From: Arthrobotrys musiformis | Taxonomy: Eukaryota; Ascomycota; Orbiliomycetes; Orbiliales; Orbiliaceae | Assembly: GCA_036971715.1 (NCBI GenBank) | Contig: JAVHJL010000008.1 | Location: 2,790,001-2,854,000 of the forward strand | Length of the DNA stretch: 64,000 bases | Direction of reading: 5' to 3' | Translations under genes and position numbers: made by a program | Shown: positions 36,167 to 51,000 of the stretch, piece by piece | Layout of the letters: each line of letters opens with the position of its first letter | Numbering within the stretch: position 1 is the stretch's first letter | The notes under the pieces: model-generated | The model's database searches: none | What the model saw: the letters and a program-made list of their open reading frames with translations, nothing else | Told to the model about the DNA's origin: nothing

Positions 36167-39100
36167 TTTTGATTAATCTAACTTTTAATAAGGTGAATAG
36201 TATATATTGATATGATAAATAGTTGGTTATAATTTAAATAATGATAATAATAATAATAAATATAAATCATTTTTTAAAAAAAAATCTAAAATTTCTTTAA
36301 AACTTGATAATAATAATTAATTATAAGAAATAATATATACAAACTTAATTATATAAATAAAATTATAAACTAAAAAAATAAACTTTATTTTTGACTTAGT
36401 ATTAATTTATTTTTTTAATAAAAATTCTTATATATAGATATTAGTAGTAAATTTATAAAAATTAATATTTTTATTAGAATTTATTGATACTTAGAGTATA
36501 ATAATTTAAGTAGTATTAAATTTATAAAATTAAAAAAAAAAAATATATATAATATATTAAAAATTTTAGTAAAGATATTTTTAAGAAACTTTTTAAATTA
36601 TTAAACAATAATATAGAAAATAATAAAAAAATTATAAAAGAGGGATTTAATTTTCTTTTATTATAAATTTCTAAAAAATAAATTAAGGAATTTTAGGTAA
36701 AATTAGTATAATATAATGTTAAAAAATTTAAAATTCAAAATAAATAAAACAAATTCCAAAAAAAACTTAATACTAAAGTACTATAAATTAGCAATTTAAT
36801 AAAATTTAATAAAATTTTTAAAAAACTTAATTACTTTTTTTAATAATTTAATACTTATTTCTAACTCTAAGCCTCTTAATTTTCTTATGATAGTACTAAA
36901 ATCTTATTTACAAAAATATACCTTAACAATACTATCCTTCAAATTTACATTTATTATTAAAATCATATAGTGATTAAAGAAAAAAAAAAATAAAACCCAA
37001 ATATAATTAAAATAATAATAGATTATAAATTTTTCATTACTTTTCTTAAATAATAATGTAGTAAAAATAATAAGACTACAAAAATCTAACAATAAATTAC
37101 TATTCTTAAATAGATTAATTCTGCCTACAACTATTTTTAAAAATTTAACAAACTTATAATCTTAATTAATTAAAATAAATCCAACCTATATTAAAAAACT
37201 TAAGAAGGATTCAAAATAAAATTTTAATAATATATATACATTTATAAAAAAAAATATCAAAATAAAGGACTATCCACTATGACTTATATGAAAATATAAC
37301 AATATACCATCAAAATCAATAATATTAATTTTAAAATTTATATTAACCAATTTTTTTATAAAAAAAAAAAAAATATAATAATAATAGCAACAATTATAAT
37401 AAAAAATCTAATTCTAAGAATTAAAAAAAAAATAAAGATGGAAATATAATAGTAATTAAAACTTTTAATTTAATTTTTATAAATTTAAATACTACATAAT
37501 ACAAATATAAGTATAATATTTTTTTAAAAAATTTAAAATTTAATAGCTTTTTTTACTAGAATTATAATAAACCTAAATATTTTTTTTAAAAATATAAAAA
37601 AAAAAAAAATATTATATAATATAATTTCTATAATATTATTTAAGATTTTTTTTAAAAAAATAAAATTTCTATTAAATTTAATATAATATAATAATCTATT
37701 ATTGCTAATTTTGAAAAAATTTAATAATAAATTATTAAATAATTTTATAAAATTATATTATAAATTTTTTTAAATACTTATATAAATATTTTAGAATTAA
37801 TTATTTTTATAGATATTGATAATAAAGAAGTATTTTTTTTTTTTATTTACCTAATATTTAAAAATATTATTGGGTATGGAATAATCTAATTTTTAGTAAT
37901 TATATTAGATATGAATAATAAAAAAATAGATAATTAATTTAATATTATAAATATAAGTAAGAATTTTATTAAAAAATAGTTTTAAAAGATTTTAAATTTA
38001 AAAACATTTTTATATATTTTAAAATAATTTATTATTAATTTTTATTTATTATATTTAAAAATTTTTTTAATTATTTATAATGAGTTGGTTTTAATGAAGA
38101 TTATAAATAAATTAATATTATTTTTTTTTATTTTTTGATTGGGATAATGATAATTACTTTCTTCTTTTATTAATTAAAGAAAAAGTCGATGGTATTATTT
38201 TTTTTAAAAAAGGATAAATTTAATGTATGAATTATTAAAAACTAATTTTTATCTAGTATAAATATTATAATAGAGTATATGATTGATAAGATATTTAATA
38301 TTTTAATTATTATTATATTTTTATTGTTGGATGTGTAGGATATAATTTTGTAAAAAAAAAGTAATAAATTAATTTTATTTTTTATTAAAAAGTTTTTTAT
38401 TATGCTAATATAAATTTTTATAAAAAAATATTTATAAATTACTAAAAAAGCTATTATATTACAATAAAAAATAATAATATTGAGTTAGTTATTTATAAAT
38501 TTTTAAAACTATTATTTATTATTAGAATTGTATAAGAAAAGTGCTTTTTATATTATTTTTATATAATTTATAAAGTTTAATATTTTCTTTATAACCAAAT
38601 TTTTAAATTATATTTTTAATATTATTATAATTGGAAAGATATAATAAAATACACTACTACACTAATAATTTACAAAAATAAATATTATAATTTTAATTAT
38701 TTTTTTATTTGCTAATTTTGCTTAAAGAAACTTACTTTTTCTACATAAATTTAACTAAAATTTTACGAAGATTTTTATTAAACATATAATTTTAATCTTT
38801 ATTAATATTATTAAATTTATAATAATTTATTTATAATTATTAATTTAATAAGAAGTCACTCTAATTATTACTTTAAATTTAGATATAAATAAAAATAAAA
38901 ATGCTAATTCTACTTTTTAGATATTTAAATTTAATTCTATGACTATCTTAATTTATATACAAAGTATATTAAACATTAGATTAATAAAACACAAAATTCC
39001 CATTACCTCAAATTAATAAATTTAAAGAAAAAAAATATTTTAAAATTAAAATATTACTACTATTTCTATAATAAATACTTTAATTAATAAAAAAACTATA

Positions 39101-42100
39101 AAACTTATTTTATAATATAATATCTTTATATTTTAAATATAAAAATCTAAAATTTATAATACCTTTATTTAGCTTTATTATTATAAGTATTTTTTTAAGA
39201 TATTGATAATAATTAACCGAACTATGAATTTGAAAAATATAATAAATAGGTTGACATTTCTTTAAAATTTATCAAAAATTTAAATTAGAATAATTTTAAG
39301 AATTAATGTTTTTTAAATAATCTAATATCTATATTATAAAAATAAAATTTATATTTTCTAAAATTCTATAATTTTGATTTTTTAAATAATATTTTATAAT
39401 ATTTACTTATATTAATAGATTATAAATCAGTACTTTTCTTAATAATAATGCTAAAGACTTTTTTATTTATTTAAAAATAATTATATAATTTAACCTATTT
39501 ATTATAAAATTTATAAATTTAATTACAATTTCTGCCTTTAATTATAAAAAAATTAAAACTATTATTTACTAAATTTATTTTAAACTTTTTATTAAAAAAT
39601 ATCTTGAAAATATTTTAATTAATATTTTAAAAATAGTTTATAACTTAATTATTAAATATTTTTAATTATGATAATATAATTTTAAAATTAACTAAAAATA
39701 TGGAATTTTTGAATTTTTTTAATATTTATACAAGAAAATTATATGTAAGAAAATAAAAACTATATAATATTAAAAAAAAGTTTACCTAAATTTTATTATC
39801 TAAATAACAATTAAAAAAGTTAATAATTATTTAAAAAATAAATTAAAAACTCTCCAATATTTTCTATTAAAAATAAAAAAATTAATTTAAATTAAAAAAA
39901 GCAAAATATTCTTTTAAATTAAATTTAAAAATCAAATTATTTTTAAATTATTACTAAAAAATGCTTTTTTATTAAAAATTAATTAATTTACACATCATAT
40001 ATTTTTTTAAAAAAAAATATAACTTTGTTTACTTTTAATATATGCATATACAGAAAAAGAAATTGCTACTCTTTGAAAATATATTAACAAAAATCTCTAT
40101 AATGGATATATCTGATTTTTAAACTTTCTAACTAAATATTCTATCTTTTTTATACTAAAACCTAATAGTAAATTATAAATCTATATTAATTATAAAAATT
40201 TTAATAATATTATTATCAAAAATACTAGTTTTCTTTTCCTTATCAGTAAATCTTTTGATAAACTCATAAAAATTAAGATTTTTACTAAATTTAATTTTAT
40301 TAATATATATGTTAATATTTGAATCAATTTCAAAAAAAAATGAAAAATAACTTTTAAATGTTGTTACAGACTATTTAAATATATGATAATGTTTTTTAGT
40401 TTTACTAATGCTTTTACATTTTTCTAAATTTTTATAAATCATATTTTATAAAACTATATTAATACTATCTATATAATCTATTTAAATAATATTTTTATCT
40501 ATAGCAAAAATATAAAAAAATATAAAAAATACATTAATTTAATATTTAATATTTTATAAGAAAATAATCTATAATATTTTTTAAATAAGTCTAAATTTGC
40601 TGTTACAAAATGTAAATTCTTAGGTACTATAATTATTTTAAATAATATTAAAATAATTCTATAAAAAATCCAAACTATTCAAAAATAACTTTTACTAAAA
40701 AATATTAAAAATATATAATTATTTTTAAAACTTTACAATTATTATCAATGATTTATTTAAAAATATAGTTTTATATTAGTAGTATTTACTGAATTTATAA
40801 AGAAATAAATTAAATTTAAGTTTATATTAAAAAAGATTAAAACTTTTAAAATTTTAAAAAATATTTTCATATTTATTCTAATTTTTAAAATATATAATCT
40901 AAAACTTCTTATTAAAATAAAAATAAATACTTTAATTGCTACTCTAGAAATATGCTTTTTATAGCAATATTTTGATAAAAAATGGTATCTAATTACCTAT
41001 TTTTTTCATAAATTTAACCTCATATAATTATGATATCTAATATATAATAAAGAACTTATGACTATTATAAAAGTTTATAAAAAATGGTATATCTACTTTC
41101 AAACCAAAAAACCTTTTATAATTCTTTTTAATTATAAGAATCTCACCTTTTTCTTAATTATGAAAAAATTTAATTACAGATAAATTTATTAATAAAAACT
41201 TTTTTTCAGAATATAATATAAAAATCATCCATTTTAAAAGCAAAGAAAATACTTTAGTAGATATAATAAATTGATAATCCAACCTTATAAAAAAAATAAA
41301 GTTTGATAAAGAAGTTATCCTATTAAAAAAAGGAACCCATATCATTATTAATAAATTTCTCAACCTTATGGAATACTATATTAAAGATAAATTCTAAATT
41401 AAATTCATAAATAGTTATTAATAAGATTTAGTAGTAAAAAAAGTCTTAAAAAGATTTTAAAATTTATTAAAATATTATATACTGCATAAAGAAATTATTA
41501 TATTTAAAGAACTTTTTTATATTTTAACCAAAAAACTTCAAAAAGAAATTATTACTTAACATTATAACTTAAAAGTACATGGTTATTTAAGTATTAATTA
41601 AATATAAAAACTCATCACCAAAATATATTTTTGGTTTTAGATAAAAAAATATATTAAAAAATATATTAAAACTTATAATATATATTACAAAAACAAATTT
41701 AACTGATATAAGTTATATGGCACACTTCAACTTTACAATATATTTAATATATTTTTTAAAATTATTACATATAACTTTATTCAAAAAATACTATATGTAT
41801 GTTATATTTTTATTAATATCATTTATAATAAAATATTAATTATTACCAATAAATTTTTAAAAATTGTTATTTTTATTCCATGGCATAACTAATAAAAAAC
41901 TAAAGAATTCTAATAAATATATTACTAATACATCTTTTCCAAGTATGGAATTTAATAAAAGCATATTTGTGATAGAAATTTATTTTTTACTAGCAAATAT
42001 TAATAGTTAGTTATGAATTAAACAAAATCAAAAATTAACATTATAATAAAATCTTATTCTTAAACTAATAAAGCCTCGGAATGTTTCATTTAAACTCTTA

Positions 42101-43317
42101 AAATATATCTTTGCAACTTCTTTAATTTTACCCAAAATAATTAAATCCTTTTTCTGTTTTCAGCAGAATTTATATATAATACATCCCAGTATAGTACTAC
42201 TAAACATATTTTATATAAAATACTATGTAGATAGAACTTAAAGATTTTCTTATTTTCACTTCTTCTAAAAGAAGTTATATTAAAAGCTAAAAAATATATA
42301 AAATAAATGAAAAATTTTTATAATATTCTTAAAAAAGACTTTGAATTTTTTTAAAAATAAATAGTACATTATTATAATAAAAATCATTTAAAAATTTTAT
42401 TATTAAAAAAAAAAAATAAAGCATATTTGCTTACACAAAACCTAAAAAATAAACATTTTAACAAAAAATTTAACTATTAGAAATTTGGTTTTTATATAAT
42501 CAAAAAATAACTTAAAAAATATTAATATAAATTAAATATACTTAGATTTTTAAAAATTTATCATATATTTTATATATTAATTCTTGAATTAGCTTTTCTA
42601 GAACTTTAAAAAGACCCAAATAATATTAAAATAAAATATAATAATTTTGCCAAATATAACATCAAAAAAATTCTTAAAAAATTTAATAAAAATAATAAAT
42701 ATTTTATCCAATAATCTCAATTTTACAATTTAAAAAATAATTTTTAGTAATTAAAAAAAAACATTTTTCTCAAACTTATATAATTTTTTTTAAAGCAAAC
42801 CAAGATATTTATCTAATAAAATACCTTAAAATTAAAAAGAAAATATAAATAATTTAAGAAAATTCAAAATTAATATTATTTTTAAAAAAATTATTATTTT
42901 ATAACTCTTACTTATTTATATTTTTAATTATACATATAGTTTGTTAAGCACCAATAATATTTTTTATTTTAATACCTTTTCAATTTTTCTAAAAATTAAA
43001 AAAGTACTTTTTACTCTATACAATATACTAAAGTTATTAATAATATATTAACACATACTATTTAAATAATATAATCTACAAATAAAATATCAACTACTAG
43101 TAATCTAATATACTAAAGAAGAATATCTTAATAAAATATATTTATATATATTATTAAAAATAAAAAAAAAAAAAAAAAAAAAAAATTACTTTATAAATTT
43201 AATATCCTTATAAATATTTTTTATAAATTCTTCCATTAAGAAAACTAAATCTTCCACAATTTCTTCAAAAAACTCCAAAATAACTAGTATAACATAAACA
43301 TTTTTATAAAAATATTA

Positions 43318-43581
43318 TTATATAGCTATAAATTTCAAATATTCTTTATCTTTATATTCTATATCTAAAACTTCCTTATTATCTACTAAATAAAAACTTG
43401 GATTAAAATCTATTACTTTTTTAAAAAAAAGTTCTAAAGTATAATAATAATTTACTAATTTCTTAAAAACCAAAAACTTCCTTTCTTCTTTAGAACCAGA
43501 ATCTTTTAATTCTTCTAATAATCCCAACTCCATTTTAATATAAACCATACTTTTATAATATTTATTAATAATAACTTGCAT
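43318..43581 (-). CDS. Antisense frame in the chromovirus 3' region, relic of an extra gene
   Basis: An 87-codon open frame on the strand opposite gag-pol, between the chromodomain and the 3' LTR. It is charged and leucine-rich (MELGLLEELKDSGSKEERKF) and continues in similarity past its stop, with EFFEEIVEDLVFLMEEF read from 43,200-43,290. The element at 47,341 has a related antisense frame at 55,164-55,364 (SKEKRVFLILKKL, SFYLADNGKIL), and the same segment is recognisable in the nested derivative near 20,000-20,350. Similarity between two diverged subfamilies on the protein level suggests an ancestral antisense gene. No known domain is recognised; it is probably dead here. Confidence 0.4.
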   Translation of the reverse strand: MQVIINKYYKSMVYIKMELGLLEELKDSGSKEERKFLVFKKLVNYYYTLELFFKKVIDFNPSFYLVDNKEVLDIEYKDKEYLKFIAI

Positions 43582-44443
43582 TTTTTGCTAATAATATTTA
43601 TACTTTAACACAATAATATTAAATTTATTAAAAAATTTTTTAAAATCTTTTTAAAATTCTAATATTTATTTTTGAAAATTGAGTATTGTTTTTTAATTCT
43701 TATTTATTTTTTTTTGTTTTTTCTGAATTTTTTTCTTTATAGCCTTAAAACAAGTTACTACCTCCTAAAACTCTTTTACCTTTTTTCAATGAATATTTGA
43801 GATATGATACTACTAAAATCAGTTTTAGAAAAAAAACGAAATTTAAAGACTATTTATATAAAATAATATTATATCCATTTTTTTTTTACCTAATACAAAC
43901 TAAACATTTTATAAAATTTTTTATAATAAAGTATTTATATTTATTTTGAATATATTAATTGTAATTAATTTTTAAAAGAAATTTAAATTTTTTTATTTTT
44001 TTTATTTATTAAACCTTTCTCTAATATTTAAGTCTTACTAACTTTAATTAAATTTTGTAATATTTTGAAATTCTATTTCCTAACATATTTTTATTTAAAA
44101 ATATTATTTAAATATATTTAATTTTGTATATCAAATTATTAAATATAGAAATATTTAAAAATCTAAATTTTAATTCCTAACTTTTAATAAATTTAGTTAT
44201 ATTTATATACTATTATATTTATATAATTATATATATAGTATAGAATTTATTATTTATAATATTTTTAACATAAAATTATTCTTTTAATAAATTTCTCATA
44301 TAATAATATTTTCTAATTAAATTTCCTATATATTAAAGTATATTATATGAGATTTTCCTACATAAATTTAATATTTTTAAATATTTTATTTTTTATCTAT
44401 AAAATATTTTTATATAAGAATTTTATATAATAAAGTTTTTTTT

Positions 44444-44457
44444 GAAGAAGGAGATAA
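44444..44457 (+). promoter_or_regulatory. Polypurine tract upstream of the 3' LTR
   Basis: GAAGAAGGAGATAA directly abuts the LTR start at 44,458. Other copies show RIP-changed forms such as AAAGAAAAAAATAA at the same place. Polypurine tracts prime plus-strand DNA synthesis in LTR retrotransposons. Confidence 0.7.
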
Positions 44458-45114
44458 TATCACACTTATATTATATAACTAATCCCAATTAAATATATAA
44501 CTTAATATAATAAACATACTTTTAATTTTACATTCTAATTTCCTTTTAAAAAATCTAATTTATTTTTATTATAAACATTCATTCAAAGAAAATAAATCAA
44601 TTTCCTATATTATATAAAATATATTATTCCTACAACACATTTAATTTTATCTAACTAACAGAAATCTAACCCATTAGCCCATCTTATCTTTATACAATAT
44701 TTATCACAATATATATATGATAAATTATTACTTAACAAAAGACTCACTTCTCAAAAATAAATAACAAGTAAATAAATAAACCATAATTTTATATATAATT
44801 TATCTTTTATATAGAAACTTTATTATATATTTAAAAACTTCTTAAACAATAGTAATTCTCAAATTTTTTTTAAAATTTTATTAATCAACTTATTAATTAT
44901 CTTTACTAATTTATTACCTAATAATAAAATTTTAAAACAATCCTATAAATCTTTTATTTATTCTACTATATTATACTTTTTATATATAATTTTATTAGTT
45001 TTACTGAATACTGATTGTTCCTTTTAAAAGATTTAAACCAATAGAATTAAGAAACCAGCAAGGTGCTAGGCTTGTTTGGGAATCCTGCCAAGGAGACCTA
45101 GGCAAGGTGTAACA
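44458..45114 (+). repeat. 3' LTR (C type)
   Basis: 657 bp with an AT-converted inner start (TATCACACTT) and an intact outer end (GGCAAGGTGTAACA). Confidence 0.86.
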
Positions 45115-47335
45115 AATAACAAATATAGATTATTTTCTAAAAAAGAATCTAAAATTCTTTTAGAACTTGATAATAGTGATTGATTACAAAAAATAATATA
45201 TATAAGTTTAGTTATATAAATAGATTTATAAGTTAAAAAAATAAATTTTACTTTTGATTTAATATTAATTTATTTTTTTAATGAAAATTCTTATATATAG
45301 ATATTAATAATAAGTTTATAAGAATTAATATTTCTACTAAAATTTATTGGTATTTAAAGTATAGTAATCTAAATAGCACTAAATTTATAAAACTAAAAAA
45401 AAAAAAAATATGTGTAATATATTAAAAATTTTAATAAAAATATTTTTAAAAAATTTTCTAAATTATTAAATGATAATATAGAGAATAGTAAAAAAATTAT
45501 AAAAAAAAAATCTAATTTTTTTTTATTATAAATTTTTAAAGAATAAATTAAGAAATTTTAAGTGAAATTAGTATAATATAATACTGAAAGATTTAAAATT
45601 TAAAATAAATAAAATAAATTCTAAAAGAAATTTAATATTAAAATATTATAAATTAATAATTTAATAAAATTTAATAGAATTTTTAAAAAAATTTAATTAT
45701 TTTTTTTAGTAATTTAATATTTATTTTTGATTTTAAACCTTTTGATTTTTTTATAATAGTATTAAAATTTTATTTGTAAAAATATATTTTGATGATATTA
45801 TTCTTTAGATTTATATTTATTATTAAAATTATATAATAATTAAGGAGGAAGATGAATAAGATTTAAATGTAGTTAGAGTAATAATAAATTATAACTTTTT
45901 TATTACTTTTTTTAAATAATAATGTAATAAAAATAATAAAGCTATAAAAGTTTAATAATAGATTATTATTTTTAAATAAACCAATTTTATTTATAATTAT
46001 TTTTAAAAATTTAATAAATTTATAGTTTTAATTAACTAAAATAAATTTAATTTATATTAGAAGATTTAAGAAAAATTTAAAGTAAAATTTTAATAATATA
46101 TATATATTTATAAAAAAAAATATTAAAATAAAGGACTATTTATTATAATTTATATAAAAATATAATAATATATTATTAAAATTGATAATATTAATTTTAA
46201 AACCTATATTAATTAATCTTTTTATAAAAAAAAAGAAAAATATAATAATAATAATAATAATTATAATAAAAAATCCTATTCTAAAAATTAAAAAAAAAAA
46301 CAAAAATAAAAGTATGATAGTAATCAAAATCTTTAATTTAACTTTTATAGATCTAAATACTATATAATATAAATATAAATATAATATTCTTCTAAAAAAT
46401 TTAAAATCCAACAGTTCTCTTTATTAGAATTATAATAAATTTAAATATTTTTTTTAAAAATACAGAGAAAAAAAAAATATTACATAATATAATTTCCATA
46501 ATACTACTTAAAATCTTTCTTAAAAAAATAAATTTTCTATTAAATTTAATATAATATAATAATTTACTATCATTAATTTTGAAAAAATTTAGCAATAAAT
46601 TATTAAATAATTTTATAAAATTATATTATAAATTTTTTTAAATATTTATATAAATACTTTAGAATTAACTATTTTTATAAATATTAATAATAAGGAAATA
46701 TTTTTTTTCTTCTATTTATCTAATATTTGAGAATATTATTAAATATAAAATAATCCAGTTTTTAATAACTATATCAAATATAAATAATAGGAAAATAGAT
46801 AATTAATTTAATATTATAAATATAAGCAAAAATTTTATTAAAAAATAATTTTAAAAAATTTTAAATTTAACAATATTTTTATATATTTTAAAGCAATTTA
46901 TTATTAATCTTTATTTATTATATCTAAAGAAATCCTTAATTATTTATAATAAATTAATCTTAATAAAAACTACAAATAAATTAATATTGTTTCTCCCTTA
47001 TTTTCTAATTAAGATAATAATAATTATTTTCTTTTTTTGCTAACTAAAAAAGAAGTCGATAATATTATTTTTTTTGAAAAAGGATAAGTTTAATGTATAG
47101 ATTATTAGAAATTAATTTTTACCTAATATAAATGCTATAATAGAGTATATAATTAATAGGATATTTAATATTTTAATTATTATTATATTTTTATTACTAA
47201 ATACATAAAATATAATTTTGTAAGAGAAAAATAATAGACTAATTTTATCCTTTATCAAGAAGCTTTTTATTATATTAATATAGATTTTTATAAAGAAATA
47301 TGTATAAATTATTAAAAAAGTTATTATATTATAAT

Positions 47336-47340
47336 AAAAA
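47336..47340 (+). repeat. Target-site duplication AAAAA (left copy)
   Basis: An A run is repeated after the inserted element at 56,962-56,966. Removing the insert restores a continuous host sequence seen in other copies (ACAATAAAAAATAATAAT near 13,908). Confidence 0.7.
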
Positions 47341-48011
47341 TGTCACGCCCACACCATATGACTAGTCTCAATTAGACATATGGCTTGGCGCGACAAACAT
47401 GCTTCTGATTTTGCATTCCATTTATCTTACAGAAAGATTTAATTCATAATTTATTTATTTTTATTATAAATACTCATTCAAAAGAAATAAATCTATTTCT
47501 TATATTTTGTAAAATGTGTTATCTCTATAATATATTCAGTTTTGTTCAATTAGTAGAAGTCTTAGCTACTGGTTCATTTTGATCTTTTATGTAATGTTTG
47601 TTATAATATATGTACTTAAGTTGACAATGAACTGTTAAGTTGATAGTTACTGTTGACTTGTAGGGATTTTGTTGATTTGTTGAATTTGTATGTAAATTAC
47701 ATTTTATATGGAAATTTTATTATGTATTTAAGATTTTCTTAAACAATGGTAGTTTTCAGATCTTTTTTGGAATTCCATTGATTAATTTATTAATTACTTT
47801 TACTAGTTTACTACCTAATAGTAAAGCTTTGAAATAGTCCTATAAGTTTTTTACTTATTCTATTGTGTTATACTTTTTATATATAACTTTATTAGTTCCA
47901 TTGAATACTGATTGTTCTTTTTAAGAGATTTGAACTAATAGAATTAAAAAACCAACAAGGTGCTAAATTTATTTGGGAATTTTATTAAAAAAACCTAATT
48001 AAGGTATAATA
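47341..48011 (+). repeat. 5' LTR (B type)
   Basis: 671 bp, intact at the outer tip (TGTCACGCCCACACCATATG) and ending AAGGTATAATA. Confidence 0.86.
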
Positions 48012-51000
48012 CTTTGATTGATCTAATTTTTAGTAAAAAAAATAGTATATGTTGGTATGATAAATAATTAGTTATGGTTTAAATAATAATAATAGTAGTG
48101 ATGAGTATAGATTATTTCTTAAAAAAAAATCTGAAATTTTTTTTAAAACTTGATAATAGTAATTAATTATAAGAAATAATATATATAAACTTAATTACAT
48201 AAATAGATTTATAAGTTGAAGAGGTAAATCTTACTTTTAATTTAGTATTAATTTATTTTTTTAATAAAAATTCTTATATATAAATATTAGTAATAAATTT
48301 ATAAAAATTAATATTTTTACTAGAATTTATTAGTATTTAGAGTATAATAATTTAAATAGTACTAAATTTATAAAACTAAAAAAAAGAAAGATGTATATAA
48401 TATATTAGAAATTTTAATAAAAATATCTTTAAAAAACTTTTTAAGTTATTAAATAATAATATAAAAAATAGTAGAGAAATTATAAAAAAAAGATCTAATT
48501 TTCTTTTATTATAAATTTTTAAAGAATAAATTAAGGAATTTTAGATAAAATTAGTATAATATAATATTAAGGAATTTAAAAATTAAAATAAACAAAACAA
48601 ATTTTAAAAAAAACTTAATACTAAGGTACTATAAATTAATAATTTAATAAAGTTTAATAAAATTTTTAGAAAATTTGATTATTTTTTTTAGTAATTTAAT
48701 ATTTATTTCCAATTTTAAGTTTTTTAATTTTCCTATGATAGTATTAAAATCCTATTTGTAAAAATATATTTTGATAATATTATTCTTTAGATTTATATTT
48801 ATTATTAAAATTATATAATAATTAAAGAAAAAAAAAAAACAAGATTTAGACATAGTTAAAATAATAATAGATTATAAATTCTTTATTATCTTTCTTAAAT
48901 AACAATGTGGTAAAGATAATAAAATTACAAAAGCTTAATAATAGATTATTATTCTTAAATAGACCAATTTTATTCATAATTATTTTTAAGAATTTAATAA
49001 ATTTACAGTTTTAATTAATTAAAATGAATCTAATCTATATTAAAAAATTTAAGAAAGATTTAAAATAAAATTCTAATAATATATATATATTTATAAAAAA
49101 GAATGCTAAAATAGAAGACTATCTATTATAATTTATATAGAAATGTAACAACATATTATTAAAATTAATAATATTAATTTTAAAATCTATACTAACTAAT
49201 CTTTTTATAAAAAAAAAAAAAAAGTATAATAATAATAATAATAATTATAATAAGAAATCCAATTCTAGAAATTAAAAAAAAAATAAAAATGGAAGTATAA
49301 TAGTAATTAAAATCTTTAATCTAGTTTTTATAAATTTGAATGTTATACAATATAAATATAAGTATAATATTTTTTTAAAAAATCCAAAATCTAATAACTT
49401 CTTTTACTAAAATTATAATAAACTTAAACATTTTTTTTGAGAATGCAAAAAAAAGAAAAATATTATATAATATAATTTCTATAATATTATTTAAGATTTT
49501 CCTCAGAAAGATAAAGTTTTTGTTAAATTTAATATAATATAATAATCTACTATTATCAATTTTGAAAAAATTTAGTAATAAATTATTAAATAATTTTATA
49601 AAATTATATTATAAACTTCTTTAAATATTTATATAAATATTTTAAAATTAACTACTTCTGTAGATATTAATGATAAGGAAGTATTTTTTTTCTTTTATTT
49701 ACCTAATATTTAAAAATATTATTAAGTATAAAATAATTTAGTTTCTAATAATTATATTAAATATAAATAATAAAAGAATAAATAATTAATTTAATATTAT
49801 AAATATAAATAAGGATTTTATTAAAAAATAGTTTTAAAAAATTTTAAATTTAAAAATATTTTTATATATTTTAAAATAATTTATTACTAATTTTTATTTA
49901 CTATATTTAAAGAAACCCTCAATTATTTATAATGAGTCAATTTTAATAAATATTATAAATAAATCAACATTATCTCTCCTTTATTTTTTGATTAAGATAA
50001 TAATAATTACTTTCTTTTTTTGTTAGCTGAAGAAGAAGTTAATAATATCATTTTTTTTAAAAAAAGATAAGTCTAATGTATAGATTATTAAAAATTAATT
50101 TTTATTTAGCATAAATGCTATAATAGAGTATATAATTGATAAAATATTTGATATTTTAATTATTACTATATTTTTATTATTAAATGTGCAGGATATAATC
50201 TCATAAAAAAAAAGTAATAAACTAATTTTATTTTTTATTAAAAAGTTTTTTATTATATTAATACAAATCTCTATAAAGAAATATTTATAAATTACTAAAA
50301 AAATTACTATATTATAATAAAAAATAATAATATTAAATTAGTTATTTATAAATTTTTAGGACTATTACCTATTATTAGAATTGCATAAAAAAAACACTTT
50401 CTATATTATTTTTATATAATTTATAAAACTTAATACTTTTTTTATAACTAAATTCTTAAATTATATCTCTAATATTATTATAATTAGAAAAACATAATAG
50501 AACATACTATTATACTAATAATCTACAAAAATAAATATTATAATTCTAACTACTTTTTTATTTACTAATTTTATTTAAAAAAATCTATTTTTTTTATATA
50601 AATTTAACTAAAATTTTATAAAGATCTTTGTTAAGTATATAATTCCCATCTTTATTGATATTATTAAATTTATAATAATCTATTTATAATTATTAACTTA
50701 ATAAGAAGTCACTTTAGTTATTATTTTAAATTTAAATATAAATAAGGATAAAAATGCCAATTCTATTTTTTAAATATTTAAATCCAATTTTATAACTATT
50801 TTAATTTATATGCAAAATATACTAAATATTAAATTAATAAGATATAAAGTTTTTATTACTTCAAATTAATAAATCTAAAGAAAAAGAATACTCCAAAATC
50901 AGAATATTATTGCTACTTTTATAACAGATATTTTAATTAATAGAAAAGCTATAAAACCTATTTTACAATATAATATCTTTATATTTCAAATATAGAAATC

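Larger units (their letters stand above)
35511..45114 (+). mobile_element. Complete chromovirus copy (9604 bp, C-type LTRs), RIP-inactivated
   Basis: LTRs 35,511-36,166 and 44,458-45,114 with duplication AATAA. Domains, all broken by stops: gag zinc knuckle at 37,553-37,597 (cysteine codons changed to TAC/TAT/TAG-like forms); reverse transcriptase YLNN for YLDD at 40,479-40,490; RNase H at ~40,820-41,290 (YNKELMTIIKVYKKW, NYKNL); integrase HHCC finger and core at ~41,480-42,230 (SKYGI); integrase C-terminus and chromodomain at ~42,440-42,790. A purine-rich tract (GAAGAAGGAGATAA, 44,444-44,457) directly precedes the 3' LTR and is the likely plus-strand primer. Between chromodomain and 3' LTR lies a 1.6-kb region with an antisense frame at 43,318-43,581. 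It is the full-length relative of the deletion derivative at 16,674. Confidence 0.9.

Noticed and set aside
46136..46595. Frames rich in Ile, Lys and Phe in the AT-rich blocks
   Set aside because: They arise from the A/T runs in RIP-mutated gag DNA and vary between copies.
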